From P52-10 sp041397365 (GTDB lineage Bacteria > Pseudomonadota > Alphaproteobacteria > Rhizobiales > Xanthobacteraceae), in the NCBI GenBank assembly GCA_041397365.1, contig JAWKWT010000002.1:310001-374000 (forward strand): a stretch of DNA of 64,000 nt. Reading direction: 5' to 3'. The translations under genes were made by a program, and so were the position numbers. Numbering within the stretch: the first letter of the stretch is position 1; each line of letters opens with the position of its first letter. Positions 26,809-35,172 of this stretch are shown here, piece by piece. Under the pieces are notes generated by a model. That model made no database searches and was not told the DNA's origin. It was given only the letters and a program-made list of their open reading frames with translations.

Positions 26809-27669
26809 TCAACGCGCGGAAGACGCGGCAGGCTCGCTCCGCCCCGCGCGCAGTTCGGCCAGATGCTTGCGAAACAGTTCACCGCTCGGGTCCTGCATCA
26901 GAGTTTCCTGCGCGCGCCGCAACACCTGGGAAAGGTGCGGCATCGCCACCTCGCCGTCAAACACCGGTTTGGCGAGGCTGTTGATGAGAAAGTGCCAGTT
27001 CGCAAGCGCCAGCCGGTAGCCTGCGCCGTGCCCGGTGATGAGGGCGGCGGAGCGAACAACCTCCGTCACCGCCTCTGGCTGGCGGCTTAGCGCACGGTCG
27101 ATCATGTGCAGCCAGCGCTCGACGGCGGCGCTCTCCCGCCGCATCCGCAGCGACATCGGCCGGATGCGGCGGAACAGCGCAAATACCCAAAGCGTCCGCC
27201 GGCCGCGCGGCTTCGTCACGCGGATGCGCATGCGGCCGCGCAGCAGCCGAAGCCGCGTCAGGGCGTTGGCGATGATCCGCGCCTGATCGTTCGGAAACAT
27301 CGCGACGATCTCTTGCATCTCGGGCCGATAGCGATCGTCGGGAAAAATCGGCGGCGGCGCGTGCCGCGCGCGGCCAAGCACGAGTTGGGCGATCCGCGGC
27401 GGATCGTTCAGCGCCATCCGCTGCGCCAGCAGATCGGCGATTTCGCCGAACAGCGCCTGGGGGACATCGAACCGGTTGAAGAAACGACCGAGCCGGTCAA
27501 GGTAGAGCAGCGCATAATCGGTGTTCTGAAACTCGACCAGCATCGTCACATGCGCGCCGACGATGTGCCCAAGATCTTCCGGCAAGCCTTCCGGCAGCGG
27601 CGGAATGTGCTGGTCGTCGTCGCCGAGCAGATAATTGCCCAGCATGCGGATGGGTCGAAGCACTCCCAT
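26809..27669 (-). CDS. Conserved cytosolic protein of unknown function (286 aa)
   Basis: I do not recognise this protein with certainty. It starts MGVLRPIRMLGNYLLGDDDQ and is mostly helical, with no signal peptide or clear membrane segment. Features include VEFQNTDYALLYLDRLGRFF, a basic middle segment (RLRLLRGRMRIRVTKPRGRR), and GYRLALANWHFLINSLAKPV. Some segments recall the helical C-terminal domain of indolepyruvate ferredoxin oxidoreductases (DUF6537), but this is weak. It starts 5 bases after the stop of the cNMP-binding gene, so translational coupling is likely. A cAMP- or cGMP-linked role is inference from context only. Confidence 0.6.
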   Translation of the reverse strand: MGVLRPIRMLGNYLLGDDDQHIPPLPEGLPEDLGHIVGAHVTMLVEFQNTDYALLYLDRLGRFFNRFDVPQALFGEIADLLAQRMALNDPPRIAQLVLGRARHAPPPIFPDDRYRPEMQEIVAMFPNDQARIIANALTRLRLLRGRMRIRVTKPRGRRTLWVFALFRRIRPMSLRMRRESAAVERWLHMIDRALSRQPEAVTEVVRSAALITGHGAGYRLALANWHFLINSLAKPVFDGEVAMPHLSQVLRRAQETLMQDPSGELFRKHLAELRAGRSEPAASSAR

Positions 27670-27674
27670 GCGGA

Positions 27675-28367
27675 TCAGCCGGCCTCGCCTTGCGTTTGGG
27701 TTTTTGCCTGCGCTGGCATCTGGCCCTGCGCCTGCGCTGCCGTCAGTTCACCGATCCGCGCTTCCATGCGTCCGAGATTCTCGAACAGCCGCGCACTGAC
27801 CAGCCGCAGGAAATAGAAGCCGAAAGCCGGGTTCTGCACATACAGTTCCTCCACCTGCCGGTAGGACACCGCAAGAATCAGGCCGCCCTCAATGCACTCC
27901 AGCGTGCCGGTGCGCTTGTTGGACGGCGACAGCATGCCGAATTCGCCGACCAGCGTTCCGTGCGGAAGCTCGATCCCCATTTCCACCAGCCGGAAGCGGC
28001 CGCTGACGATGTAGAACATCTCCTCGGCCTTCTCGTCCTTGTAGAACACCACTTCGCCGGTCGCACACGGGCGCTCGGTCATGAACGGTTTCAGCCAGGC
28101 CATCGACAGGTCGCTGTGCACGGACTTCTTCACGTCGCGCACGAGTTGCAGCATCTGATGCAGCCGGTACGCATTGAGCGGCAGCAGCACCATATGCAGG
28201 GCCATCGTGGGATAGTGGCCGGTGACGAAGGAAAAGACGATCAGCAGCAGATTGGTGATGATCCCGAAAATCCGCAGCGGGATCATCGTCGTCATCGTGT
28301 AGGTCGCAATCAGGAAGAACGACGAGAAAATCCCGCCAGCATTCGCTGCAACCTGGGTCATATCCAT
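27675..28367 (-). CDS. Membrane protein with C-terminal cyclic-nucleotide-binding domain
   Basis: The 230-residue protein has two or three membrane segments in the first 65 residues (GGIFSSFFLIATYTMTTMIP; IFGIITNLLLIVFSFVTGHY), a cytosolic linker (LHQMLQLVRDVKKSVHSDLS) and a cyclic-nucleotide-binding domain at about 90-195. The domain shows EEMFYIVSGRFRLVE and HGTLVGEFGMLSPSNKRTGT; the GEFGML...RTGT phosphate cassette is close to the FGE-x(6-7)-R-x-A/T consensus, so binding is plausible. The tail is Gln/Ala-rich. It has no pore or catalytic domain, so it is a sensor or regulator. It starts a likely three-gene operon with the unknown and DUF3307 genes. Confidence 0.85.
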   Translation of the reverse strand: MDMTQVAANAGGIFSSFFLIATYTMTTMIPLRIFGIITNLLLIVFSFVTGHYPTMALHMVLLPLNAYRLHQMLQLVRDVKKSVHSDLSMAWLKPFMTERPCATGEVVFYKDEKAEEMFYIVSGRFRLVEMGIELPHGTLVGEFGMLSPSNKRTGTLECIEGGLILAVSYRQVEELYVQNPAFGFYFLRLVSARLFENLGRMEARIGELTAAQAQGQMPAQAKTQTQGEAG

Positions 28368-28649
28368 GACGATTCGATCCGATGGAGCTTGAAAAGGGCC
28401 GACAGAGTAGAACAGGACACGCGGAAGTACTTAGCGGTTTTCCTCCGCATACGTCCCAATCTATTGGAATCGATAGATGAAATCGATCACGCGCGGAACG
28501 CCGGATCGATGCGATCCGGCACGGGCCCAGCCGGGCGGATCGCCGCGACGCAGCCGCAGGCTTACGCGCCCATGATCGGGCCGGCTTTCACGCGACCTGA
28601 CACGAGGCTCACGTATCAGGCGTTTAGACGCAGGTCCCTTGCCCGCGGT

Positions 28650-29879
28650 TCATTTCGGAGATGTGGCGGCCTGCGGCACCAGTTCACGAATCTGCTCTTC
28701 CGAATAGCCGATCTCGGCGAGGATTTCCGCGCCATGCTCGCCGAGCCGGGGCGCCTGACGCACGGGCTTCGGCACCGATTTCGACCACCGGGTCGGCACG
28801 GCCATGGTGCGGATCTTGCCTTCCGTCGGATGATCGACATCCTCGAAGAACCCGGTCGCGACAAGGTGCGGGTCCTCCTGCACCGACTCCACCGAATGCA
28901 GCGGCAGCGACGGAACATCGATCTCTTCCAAGAGAACCAGCCACTCCGCCGTGGTCTTCGTCGCGATGGTCTCGGCGAATATGTCGTAAAGCTCGCCGAC
29001 ATGTTTGGCGATGGCCTCACGATTGGCGTAGCGCGGCGACGATTTCAGCTCCGGCTTGCCGGCCAGATCGAAGAAGCGCTTCCATTGCGCTTCATTGTAG
29101 GGACTTGCGCAAATATAGCCGTCCAGCGTCTTGTAAGGCCGGCGCTCGAACAGCCTGACATAGCCCGCATCGCCGATCGGCGGCCGGAAACTGTGGCCGT
29201 TCAGATGCGGCGTCATCACGAATTGCGTCATCGCCTCGAACATCGGCACTTCGATCGCCTGACCGATGCCGGTGCGCTCGCGATGGAGCAGCGCCGCGAG
29301 CACGGAATAGACCCCGACAAGGCCGACGGCCTGATCTGCGATCCAGACCGGCGTGTAGCGCGGCTCGCCGCCGAGGCGCGACTCGAGGCTCGCCAGCCCG
29401 CTCGCCCCCTGGATCAGATCGTCGAACACGGCGCGGCCGGCATAAGGCCCGTCCTGTCGCGCGCCCACCAGCGCGCAGTAAACGATCCGCGGATTGACCT
29501 TGGCGACATCCTCATAGCCGAGGCCGAGACGTGCCATGCCCTTCGGGCGCACATTCGTAATGAGAACATCGGCCGTCTCCGCCAGTCGCAGCACGGCTTC
29601 CCGGCCCTTCGGGGTTTTCAGGTCGAGGGCGATGCTGCGCTTGTTGCGATTGAGCTGAAGGAACAGCGAGCCCATCCCGTCGGAGCGCCCCGGCGCGTTG
29701 TGCCTGATCCCGTCGCCGCGCGGCGGCGCTTCGACCTTGATGACATCGGCGCCGAGGTCGCCCATCGTCTGGGTCGCATAGGGACCCATCCCGATCGTGG
29801 TGAGATCGAGAATGCGATATCCTTGCAGCGGTCCGCCCTGCGATTGTCCGGACGCTTCTTTATCGGCTGGCTGATTCAT
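28650..29879 (-). CDS. CaiB/BaiF family (class III) CoA transferase
   Basis: This 409-residue enzyme moves CoA between carboxylic acids. Signatures are YRILDLTTIGMGPYATQTMG, LGADVIKVEAPPRGD, NRNKRSIALDLKTPKGREAV, the catalytic Asp region GRAVFDDLIQGASGLASLES, and GEPRYTPVWIADQAVGLVG. The C-terminal domain ends EHGAEILAEIGYSEEQIREL, as usual. The ATG at 29879 is closest to the conserved start. The downstream neighbour is a crotonase gene on the same strand (66-base gap), so the pair activates and then hydrates or isomerises an acyl-CoA. The acid is unknown; racemases (alpha-methylacyl-CoA) share this fold, which is an alternative. Confidence 0.88.
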   Translation of the reverse strand: MNQPADKEASGQSQGGPLQGYRILDLTTIGMGPYATQTMGDLGADVIKVEAPPRGDGIRHNAPGRSDGMGSLFLQLNRNKRSIALDLKTPKGREAVLRLAETADVLITNVRPKGMARLGLGYEDVAKVNPRIVYCALVGARQDGPYAGRAVFDDLIQGASGLASLESRLGGEPRYTPVWIADQAVGLVGVYSVLAALLHRERTGIGQAIEVPMFEAMTQFVMTPHLNGHSFRPPIGDAGYVRLFERRPYKTLDGYICASPYNEAQWKRFFDLAGKPELKSSPRYANREAIAKHVGELYDIFAETIATKTTAEWLVLLEEIDVPSLPLHSVESVQEDPHLVATGFFEDVDHPTEGKIRTMAVPTRWSKSVPKPVRQAPRLGEHGAEILAEIGYSEEQIRELVPQAATSPK

Positions 29880-29945
29880 ATCTGTTCTCGATCTTCTTCT
29901 TAACAAGCTTCACCGTCGTACATTACATCATCCGTGCAGGTTGCG

Positions 29946-30734
29946 TTACTTGCCGGTCCATTTCGGCGCACGCTTTTCCCGGAACGCCCCCAGCCCTTCG
30001 GCGGAATCCTGCGTCAGCGCCAGCGTGCTCAGCTGCAACGCCATGTAGTCGAGCGCCTGATTGACATTCATGTCGACGATCGCCGCCATCGCGTGCCGGC
30101 CCCGGCGAACGGCGGTCGGCGATTTGTTGCAAATCCGCTCAAGCAGCCAATCGACCTTCGCGTCAAGCTCCGCCGGCGGAACGACGTAATTCACCAGATC
30201 CATCTGGAGCGCTTCCTCCGCGGTGATCGGCTCGCCGGTCAGCGCCATCTCCATCAGCTTGCGCCGCGGGATCAGATGCTGGATGACCGCGCCAACCTGC
30301 ATCGGAAACATTCCGATCTTCACCTCGGGAAGGCCGAAGGTGGCCGACGAACTCGCCACCGCCATGTCGCACATCGACAGGATGCCCATGCCGCCGGCGA
30401 GGCAATGGCCGTTGACGCGGGCGATCAGCGGCAGATGCCCGGTCGCGGCCGTGCGCAGCAGGTCGACGAACGGGGCCTTGGTCGACGAGTAATCGTATTT
30501 GAACGATCCGGACGATCCGCCCTTCAGGTTTCCGCCGGCCGAAAAGGCGCGATCGCCCGCTCCGGTAATCAGCACGGCGCGGATGTCCGCATCCGCCAGG
30601 GCCCGTTTCAAACCTTCATGGATGCCGGCGAGCACATCGGGCCCCAATGGGTTGCGCGCTTCCGCGCGATTGATCGTCAACCGCGCCACGTTGTTCTTCA
30701 TGACGCTGTAGAGAACCGGGTCTTGCTCGCTCAT
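29946..30734 (-). CDS. Enoyl-CoA hydratase/isomerase family protein with one catalytic Glu missing
   Basis: This 262-residue crotonase has RLTINRAEARNPLGPDVLAG, the oxyanion-hole segment RAFSAGGNLKGG, and NGHCLAGGMGILSMCDMAVA. In hydratases the tenth residue of this last block is catalytic Glu (NGYALGGGCEL); here it is Gly117. The second Glu is kept (Glu137 in FGLPEVKIGMFP). That single-Glu pattern fits isomerases, dehalogenases or other crotonase chemistries better than plain hydration. It is co-oriented with the CoA transferase (66 bases) and lies 64 bases from the GntR gene, which probably controls the set. Confidence 0.88.
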   Translation of the reverse strand: MSEQDPVLYSVMKNNVARLTINRAEARNPLGPDVLAGIHEGLKRALADADIRAVLITGAGDRAFSAGGNLKGGSSGSFKYDYSSTKAPFVDLLRTAATGHLPLIARVNGHCLAGGMGILSMCDMAVASSSATFGLPEVKIGMFPMQVGAVIQHLIPRRKLMEMALTGEPITAEEALQMDLVNYVVPPAELDAKVDWLLERICNKSPTAVRRGRHAMAAIVDMNVNQALDYMALQLSTLALTQDSAEGLGAFREKRAPKWTGK

Positions 30735-30798
30735 TTGTTTTCTCTCGGCTTGGAAGCAGAAGGACGGCGGCGTCGTGCGGCCGGCGAAACGTTAGGCG

Positions 30799-31548
30799 CT
30801 AGTTCGGGAAACTCACGGTGACTTTGCGTTCCTGCAAAAACAGATCGCCGCGATAGCTGTTATAGGCGGCGTAGACGACGCGGCCCTTGTCGCTCAGCAT
30901 GATGCGGACAACCCGCGCGATCGGATCGGCGAGCTGGCACTTCAGGTAGCGCGCCTCGTCCATGTCGGCGGGATGAATGGTCAGCCGCTCATGCGAGGTC
31001 GTGACCTTGACGCCGCTCTGTCGCATCAGCCAGGCGAGCTTCTGTTGTCCTTCCGCACCGGCGGGAAAGCGGTCGAACACGTCCTGATCGACGAACACTT
31101 CGAAATAGCCGTAAGGCACGCCGGCCATGAAATGCACCTTCTTGACGCGCGTATAGGCGCGCGCGGTCGTGCCGTCGAATTTCATTTCGTCGGGAAGGCT
31201 GAACGCGCTGGAGCATTCGAGGATTTCGATCGAATGATCCGGCGGCGCGGGCGATGTCGCCTGAAGGATGTCCGCGCTGACATTCGCGCCCAGCGGTCCT
31301 TCGTAAACGACGAAGGTGCCGCGCCCGCGCTGGCTGGAGACGAGATTTTCATTCACGAGCAGATGGATCGCCTGACGCGCGGTGGCGCGCGCGACGCCGA
31401 ATTCCTCGCTCAGCGAATCGATGGTCGGGACCTGCGTGCCGGACGGCCATTCGCGCCGGAGAATCCGCGATTTCAAAATGCTGGCGATCCCAAGATAGAG
31501 CGACCCCGCGCCAAGAACCTTGCTATCGGTCATTCCGGCATGACTCAT
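30799..31548 (-). CDS. GntR family regulator (HutC/UTRA subgroup)
   Basis: The 249-residue protein has the GntR winged helix at about residues 18-85 (PSGTQVPTIDSLSEEFGVAR followed by ATARQAIHLLVNENLVSSQR and GRGTFV). A UTRA ligand domain follows (about 105-245; ARAYTRVKKVHFMAGVPYGY). Such proteins repress catabolic genes until bound by a pathway metabolite. It is divergent from the MDR oxidoreductase gene and co-oriented with the crotonase and CoA transferase genes, so it may control both directions from the AT-rich gap at 31549-31665. Confidence 0.9.
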   Translation of the reverse strand: MSHAGMTDSKVLGAGSLYLGIASILKSRILRREWPSGTQVPTIDSLSEEFGVARATARQAIHLLVNENLVSSQRGRGTFVVYEGPLGANVSADILQATSPAPPDHSIEILECSSAFSLPDEMKFDGTTARAYTRVKKVHFMAGVPYGYFEVFVDQDVFDRFPAGAEGQQKLAWLMRQSGVKVTTSHERLTIHPADMDEARYLKCQLADPIARVVRIMLSDKGRVVYAAYNSYRGDLFLQERKVTVSFPN

Positions 31549-31583
31549 AAATTTGATATTATGAAAGTACGGTTATATAGACT

Positions 31584-31599
31584 ATTGATTGTTGTCAAT
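31584..31599. promoter_or_regulatory. Inverted repeat in the GntR/MDR divergent gap
   Basis: ATTGA-TTGTTG-TCAAT lies in a markedly AT-rich stretch between the divergent genes. It could be the GntR site, but the arms are only 5 bases. Confidence 0.28.
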
Positions 31600-31665
31600 C
31601 TCGCGCTACGGACGCTTCTCCAGGGATTTCCAAGGAAGCCGCCAGGCGAACGCACAAGGAAAACC

Positions 31666-32776
31666 ATGCGGACCAACAGCTACAAGCGGATCATGCTGCC
31701 GGAATACGCCGCGTCTCAGGAAGACGCCGTGAACCGGGTTCTGCAATTGGTGGAGATGGACGAGCCTGATCCGTCCTCGCTCGGGCCGCACGACGTCATC
31801 GTCGCCGTCAAGAGCGCATCCATCAGCTTCGTCGATCTCTTGATGATGAGCGGCCAGTATCAACACATGGTGCCCCTGCCCTGCACGCCCGGAATGGAAT
31901 ATGCGGGCGTCGTCACAGCTGTGGGCAAGGAAGTCGACGCGCAACGGCTGAAGGTCGGCGATGCCGTCTACAGCGACATCATGCTCACCGGCCCTCGCAG
32001 CAAGGGCGCGTATCAGGCGAATGGCGGCTGGGCCTCGTTCGCCATCGCTCCCGACTATGCGCTTCAGCGCGTCCCCGCCAGCTTCTCGTTCGACCAGGCC
32101 TGCAACTTTCTCTATGGCTACGAGACCGCCCATTATGCGCTCACGACGCGCGGAAAAATCCAGCGGGGCGAAACCGTGCTCATCAACGGCGCGTCCGGCG
32201 CGACCGGAATGGCCGGCGTGCAGGTGGCGAAAATTCTCGGCGCGCAGGTGATCGCCACGGGACGCTCGCGCGGCAAGCTGGAGCTGGTGAAAGCGTTCGG
32301 CGCGGATCACGTCATCGACACGTCGGACCCGGACAACCCCAATGCTGTCCGCCGGTTTCGCGACGAGGTGAAAGCGCTGACCGGCGGCGAAGGCGCGCAT
32401 ATGGTCTACGACACGGTCGGCGGCGCGCTGTCGGAGGAATGCATGCGCTCGCTGCGTTTCGCCGGGCGTCATGTCATCGTCGGCTGGGCCGGCAACACCA
32501 ATGTTGCGAAGGGCCGGCCAGCGCGGCTCCGACAACGCCGACCGGCTGCCGACCAACATCATCCAGATGAAGGGTCTTTATGTGATGGGCTCGCCGATGG
32601 CGATCCACGCGCAGCGCGACATGTCCACGCGCCTGGAGCGCATGAAGGATATCAACGCCTGGGCGGCGAGGGGCGCATCACGCACGTGTCACACACGTCG
32701 CCGCTCGACAATTTCGCGAGGCGATGCGTGCCGAACTGCAAGGGACGGTGACGGGCGGTTGCGTCCTGAACCCTTG
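31666..32776 (+). pseudogene. MDR-superfamily NADPH:quinone/enoyl reductase with three frameshifts near the 3' end
   Basis: From ATG 31666 (AAGGA 6 bases upstream) one frame encodes a zinc-free medium-chain reductase: a GroES-like domain (VPLPCTPGMEYAGVVTAVGK) and a Rossmann domain (VLINGASGATGMAGVQVAKI, then VIATGRSRGKLELVKAFGAD). Breaks then occur near 32513 (into GQRGSDNADRLPTNIIQMKG), near 32668 (back to GRITHVSHTSPLDNFA) and near 32720 (into EAMRAELQGTVTGGCVLNP, stop at 32776). Each piece is conserved and no internal stop is needed, so the full protein would be about 370 residues. Three one-base slips within 210 bases point to base-calling error. It is divergent from gntR and upstream of the HMG-CoA-lyase-like gene. 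Confidence 0.82.
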
Positions 32777-32825
32777 AGCGGATATCGATCGCAAGAAACC
32801 GGACAGATCAACCAAGGAGATTGTA

Positions 32826-33917
32826 ATGAGCTTGCTGCCGAAGTCGGTCATCATCAAGGATGACACCATGCGCGAGGGGTTGCAGATCGAGAGCGCCTCG
32901 ATCCCGGTCGAGGCCAAGCTGCGCCTGCTGGACGCGCTCGGCGAAACCGGCGCGAAAGTCATTTCCATCGGCTCGTTCGCGCATCCGAAATGGACGCCAT
33001 CGATGGCCTGCATCGACGAGATCGCCTCGCGCTTCGAGCCGAAACCGGGAGTGATCTACACCGCGGCCGTGTTCAACAAGCACGGCTACGACCGCGCCGA
33101 CAGCTATTATCCGAAGCTCGACGTCCGCCGCAATCGCGGCCAGTACGGCACCCATGTGGAGCTGTGCGACAGCTTCGCCCGCCGCAACTACAATCGCAGC
33201 CAGGCGCAGCAGATCGCCGCCATCGACGATACGATCGCCGCCGCCCGCGCCGCCGGCATCCAGAGCGCCTCGGTCTCGATCGGCAATCCGTTCGGCTCCA
33301 ACTTCGAAGGCGCGTTCACGCATCAGCAGCGGATGGCGTTGCTGCAACTGATGATCGACAAATGGCACAATGCGGGCATCAAGGTCACGCGCGTCGCGCT
33401 GCTTGAAGCGATGGGCTGGAACCTGCCGCATCTGGTTCGCGAAACGCTGCTGGCGATCCGCGAGCGCTGGCCGGACGTCACCGATTTCCACCTGCACCTG
33501 CACAATCAGCGCGGCGCGACCATCGCCAGCTATTATGAAGGCTTGCAGCTCGGCGTGCGCGAGTTCGACACCTCGCTGGGCGGCATGGGCGGATGTCCCT
33601 ATTGCGGCAACGGCCGCGCGGCGGGGCATGTGCCGACGGAGGACTTCGTCGATCTGTGCCACGAGATGGGAATCGAGACCGGCTACAATCTCGACAAGCT
33701 GATCGAGGCGGTTGCGATCGCGGAAGAAGTCGTCGGCCACCCGCTCTGGGGCCATGTCTCGAAATCCGGACCGCGGCCGCGGGGAGACAAGCTCTACCCG
33801 CGCGACATGCCATTCGTCGAAACGCTGAACGAGGCCGCCCATTTCCGCAAAGGGCCGCAGGTCTATGAAGGCCAGATCGCGCCGTGGAAAGGCAAGGACG
33901 CGCTGCTCCAGGGTTGA
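32826..33917 (+). CDS. HMG-CoA lyase-like / pyruvate carboxyltransferase family enzyme
   Basis: This 363-residue TIM-barrel enzyme begins with the family's IKDDTMREGLQIESASIPVE (catalytic Asp/Arg; usual form I-x-D-x-T-x-R-D/E-G). It has VSIGNPFGSNFEGAFTHQQR, the metal-binding H-x-H in DFHLHLHNQRGATIASYYEG, and the Cys/Gly loop SLGGMGGCPYCGNGRAAGHV seen in HMG-CoA lyases. It should cleave or form a C-C bond next to a carboxylate or CoA ester. AAGGAG lies 7 bases before the ATG. It follows the MDR gene by 49 bases in one operon, and two hairpins end it. The C-terminal 60 residues (SKSGPRPRGDKLYPRDMPFV) exceed classical HMG-CoA lyase. Confidence 0.87.
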   Translation: MSLLPKSVIIKDDTMREGLQIESASIPVEAKLRLLDALGETGAKVISIGSFAHPKWTPSMACIDEIASRFEPKPGVIYTAAVFNKHGYDRADSYYPKLDVRRNRGQYGTHVELCDSFARRNYNRSQAQQIAAIDDTIAAARAAGIQSASVSIGNPFGSNFEGAFTHQQRMALLQLMIDKWHNAGIKVTRVALLEAMGWNLPHLVRETLLAIRERWPDVTDFHLHLHNQRGATIASYYEGLQLGVREFDTSLGGMGGCPYCGNGRAAGHVPTEDFVDLCHEMGIETGYNLDKLIEAVAIAEEVVGHPLWGHVSKSGPRPRGDKLYPRDMPFVETLNEAAHFRKGPQVYEGQIAPWKGKDALLQG

Positions 33918-33936
33918 TCGTATAAAACCGATCGTG

Positions 33937-33962
33937 CCGCATGCGCTATCGGGCGCATGCGG
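33937..33962. terminator. GC-rich 10-base hairpin after the HMG-CoA-lyase-like gene
   Basis: CCGCATGCGC, loop TATCGG, GCGCATGCGG is a perfect 10-base stem 20 bases after the stop. It lacks a T-run, so it may protect the mRNA end rather than terminate. Confidence 0.5.
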
Positions 33963-33995
33963 TGACCGCGTTGAAACAGAGTTCTGAAACTAAAA

Positions 33996-34024
33996 TGGCT
34001 TTGGGTCGGATCGATCCAAAGCCA
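33996..34024. terminator. Hairpin between convergent genes, likely two-way terminator
   Basis: TGGCTTTGG (33996-34004) and CCAAAGCCA (34016-34024) form a perfect 9-base stem with AAAA before and CTTT after. It lies midway between the convergent lyase-like and Bug genes. Confidence 0.65.
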
Positions 34025-34059
34025 CTTTCGCAATCGATAGCGTGATCGCTACTGCGGTA

Positions 34060-35037
34060 TCACTCCCGCTTCAGTCCAGTCGTCTCGATCAGCTTCCTGT
34101 TGCGCTCGATCTTCGAATTGACGAACTCCTGCACCCATTTCACGTCACCGGGCATCACCTTGAGACCGAGATTTTCGAGCTTCTCCTTGGTCGCCGGATT
34201 AGCAGCGGCCTCATTCACCGCTTTGTTCAACCGGGCGATAATCTCCGGCGGCGTGCCGCGCGCCGACACCAGAACGTTCCAGGTGTTCATTTCATAGTCC
34301 TTGAAGCCGGTCTGCTCCGCCACCGTCGTCAGATCCGGCAGAAGCTTGAGCCGCCCAGGCCCGCCCGCGGCCAGCCCCTTCAACTTGCCGCTCGCCAGGA
34401 ACGACGTGGCCGACGCGGCGGACACCGCCGCGATCGCAACGTCGCCGCTCAGCACCGCCGTGATCGCCGGCGTGTCGCCCTGGAACGGCACATGGATCAT
34501 CTTCACCTTGGCGAGTTGCGAAAGGTTCTCCATATCGAGGTGCACCGGCCCGGCGACACCGGAGGTCCCGAAGCTCACCGTGTCCGGATGCGCCTTCGCG
34601 TCATCCAGAACCTCCTTCATCGACTTGTATTTCGAATTCGGCAAAGCGACGAACACGGCATCGACGATGCTCAGACCCGCGACGATATCGAGGTCCCGTA
34701 GCGGCTGATACGGAGTTTTGGAATCGATGAGCGGCACGATCGCGGTCGGACCCACGCCGCTGACGCCGAGCGTGTAGCCGTCAGCCTTGGCCTTCGCGAC
34801 GACATCGATGCCGATCGTGCCGGCCGCGCCTGGCCTGTTCTCGACGACAATATTCTGCCCGAGCGAACGTTGCAGCGCCTCGCCGTAGATGCGCCCGGTC
34901 AGGTCGGTCGATCCGCCTGTGGCGTAAGGAACGAGAAGGCGGATCGGCTTGTTCGGATAGTCCTGCGCCTGCGCAACGACACCACCGGCCAGCATCCACG
35001 CGGCCGCCAGACCCAATCGAATGAAATGTTTCTGCAC
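34060..35037 (-). CDS. Bug-type TTT-family solute-binding protein
   Basis: This 325-residue periplasmic protein has a signal peptide (MQKHFIRLGLAAAWMLAGGV, cleaved near AQA) and the Bug signature YPNKPIRLLVPYATGGSTDL with NIVVENRPGAAGTIGIDVVA. Further conserved blocks are KADGYTLGVSG, SFGTSGVAGPVHLDMENLSQ and MIHVPFQGDTPAITAVLSGD. Bug proteins deliver carboxylates to TctA/TctB transporters or to sensors. No transporter subunits are nearby, so it is an orphan that must share a transporter or work in sensing. It is divergent from a LysR gene that probably regulates it. Confidence 0.92.
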   Translation of the reverse strand: MQKHFIRLGLAAAWMLAGGVVAQAQDYPNKPIRLLVPYATGGSTDLTGRIYGEALQRSLGQNIVVENRPGAAGTIGIDVVAKAKADGYTLGVSGVGPTAIVPLIDSKTPYQPLRDLDIVAGLSIVDAVFVALPNSKYKSMKEVLDDAKAHPDTVSFGTSGVAGPVHLDMENLSQLAKVKMIHVPFQGDTPAITAVLSGDVAIAAVSAASATSFLASGKLKGLAAGGPGRLKLLPDLTTVAEQTGFKDYEMNTWNVLVSARGTPPEIIARLNKAVNEAAANPATKEKLENLGLKVMPGDVKWVQEFVNSKIERNRKLIETTGLKRE

Positions 35038-35120
35038 TTTTTCCTCCCCAGACGCTCACGCTCCAACATCGCTCGGCGTGCCATTTGGTTTGGCGACACC
35101 GCTAGACGGCGGCGCCTTAT

Positions 35121-35153
35121 TTGTGAATTATAATCTTCCTATCACAATAATTC
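35121..35153. promoter_or_regulatory. Nested inverted repeats, candidate LysR binding region
   Basis: TTGTGA (35121-35126) pairs with TCACAA (35142-35147), and GAATTAT (35125-35131) pairs with ATAATTC (35147-35153). The two overlapping inverted repeats sit 20 bases before the LysR start in the AT-rich divergent gap, where LysR proteins normally bind. Confidence 0.55.
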
Positions 35154-35172
35154 TCAAAAGCTATCATGGGTC

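Noticed and set aside
27690..29903. A 737-codon open frame on the plus strand
   Set aside because: It lies antisense to the cNMP-binding and CoA transferase genes. Its translation is rich in Arg and His with no domain; high GC content produces such shadows.
35080..35100. A second sigma54-like element (TGGCACG on the minus strand) before the Bug gene
   Set aside because: The -12 part is GCGA instead of TTGC at the required spacing.
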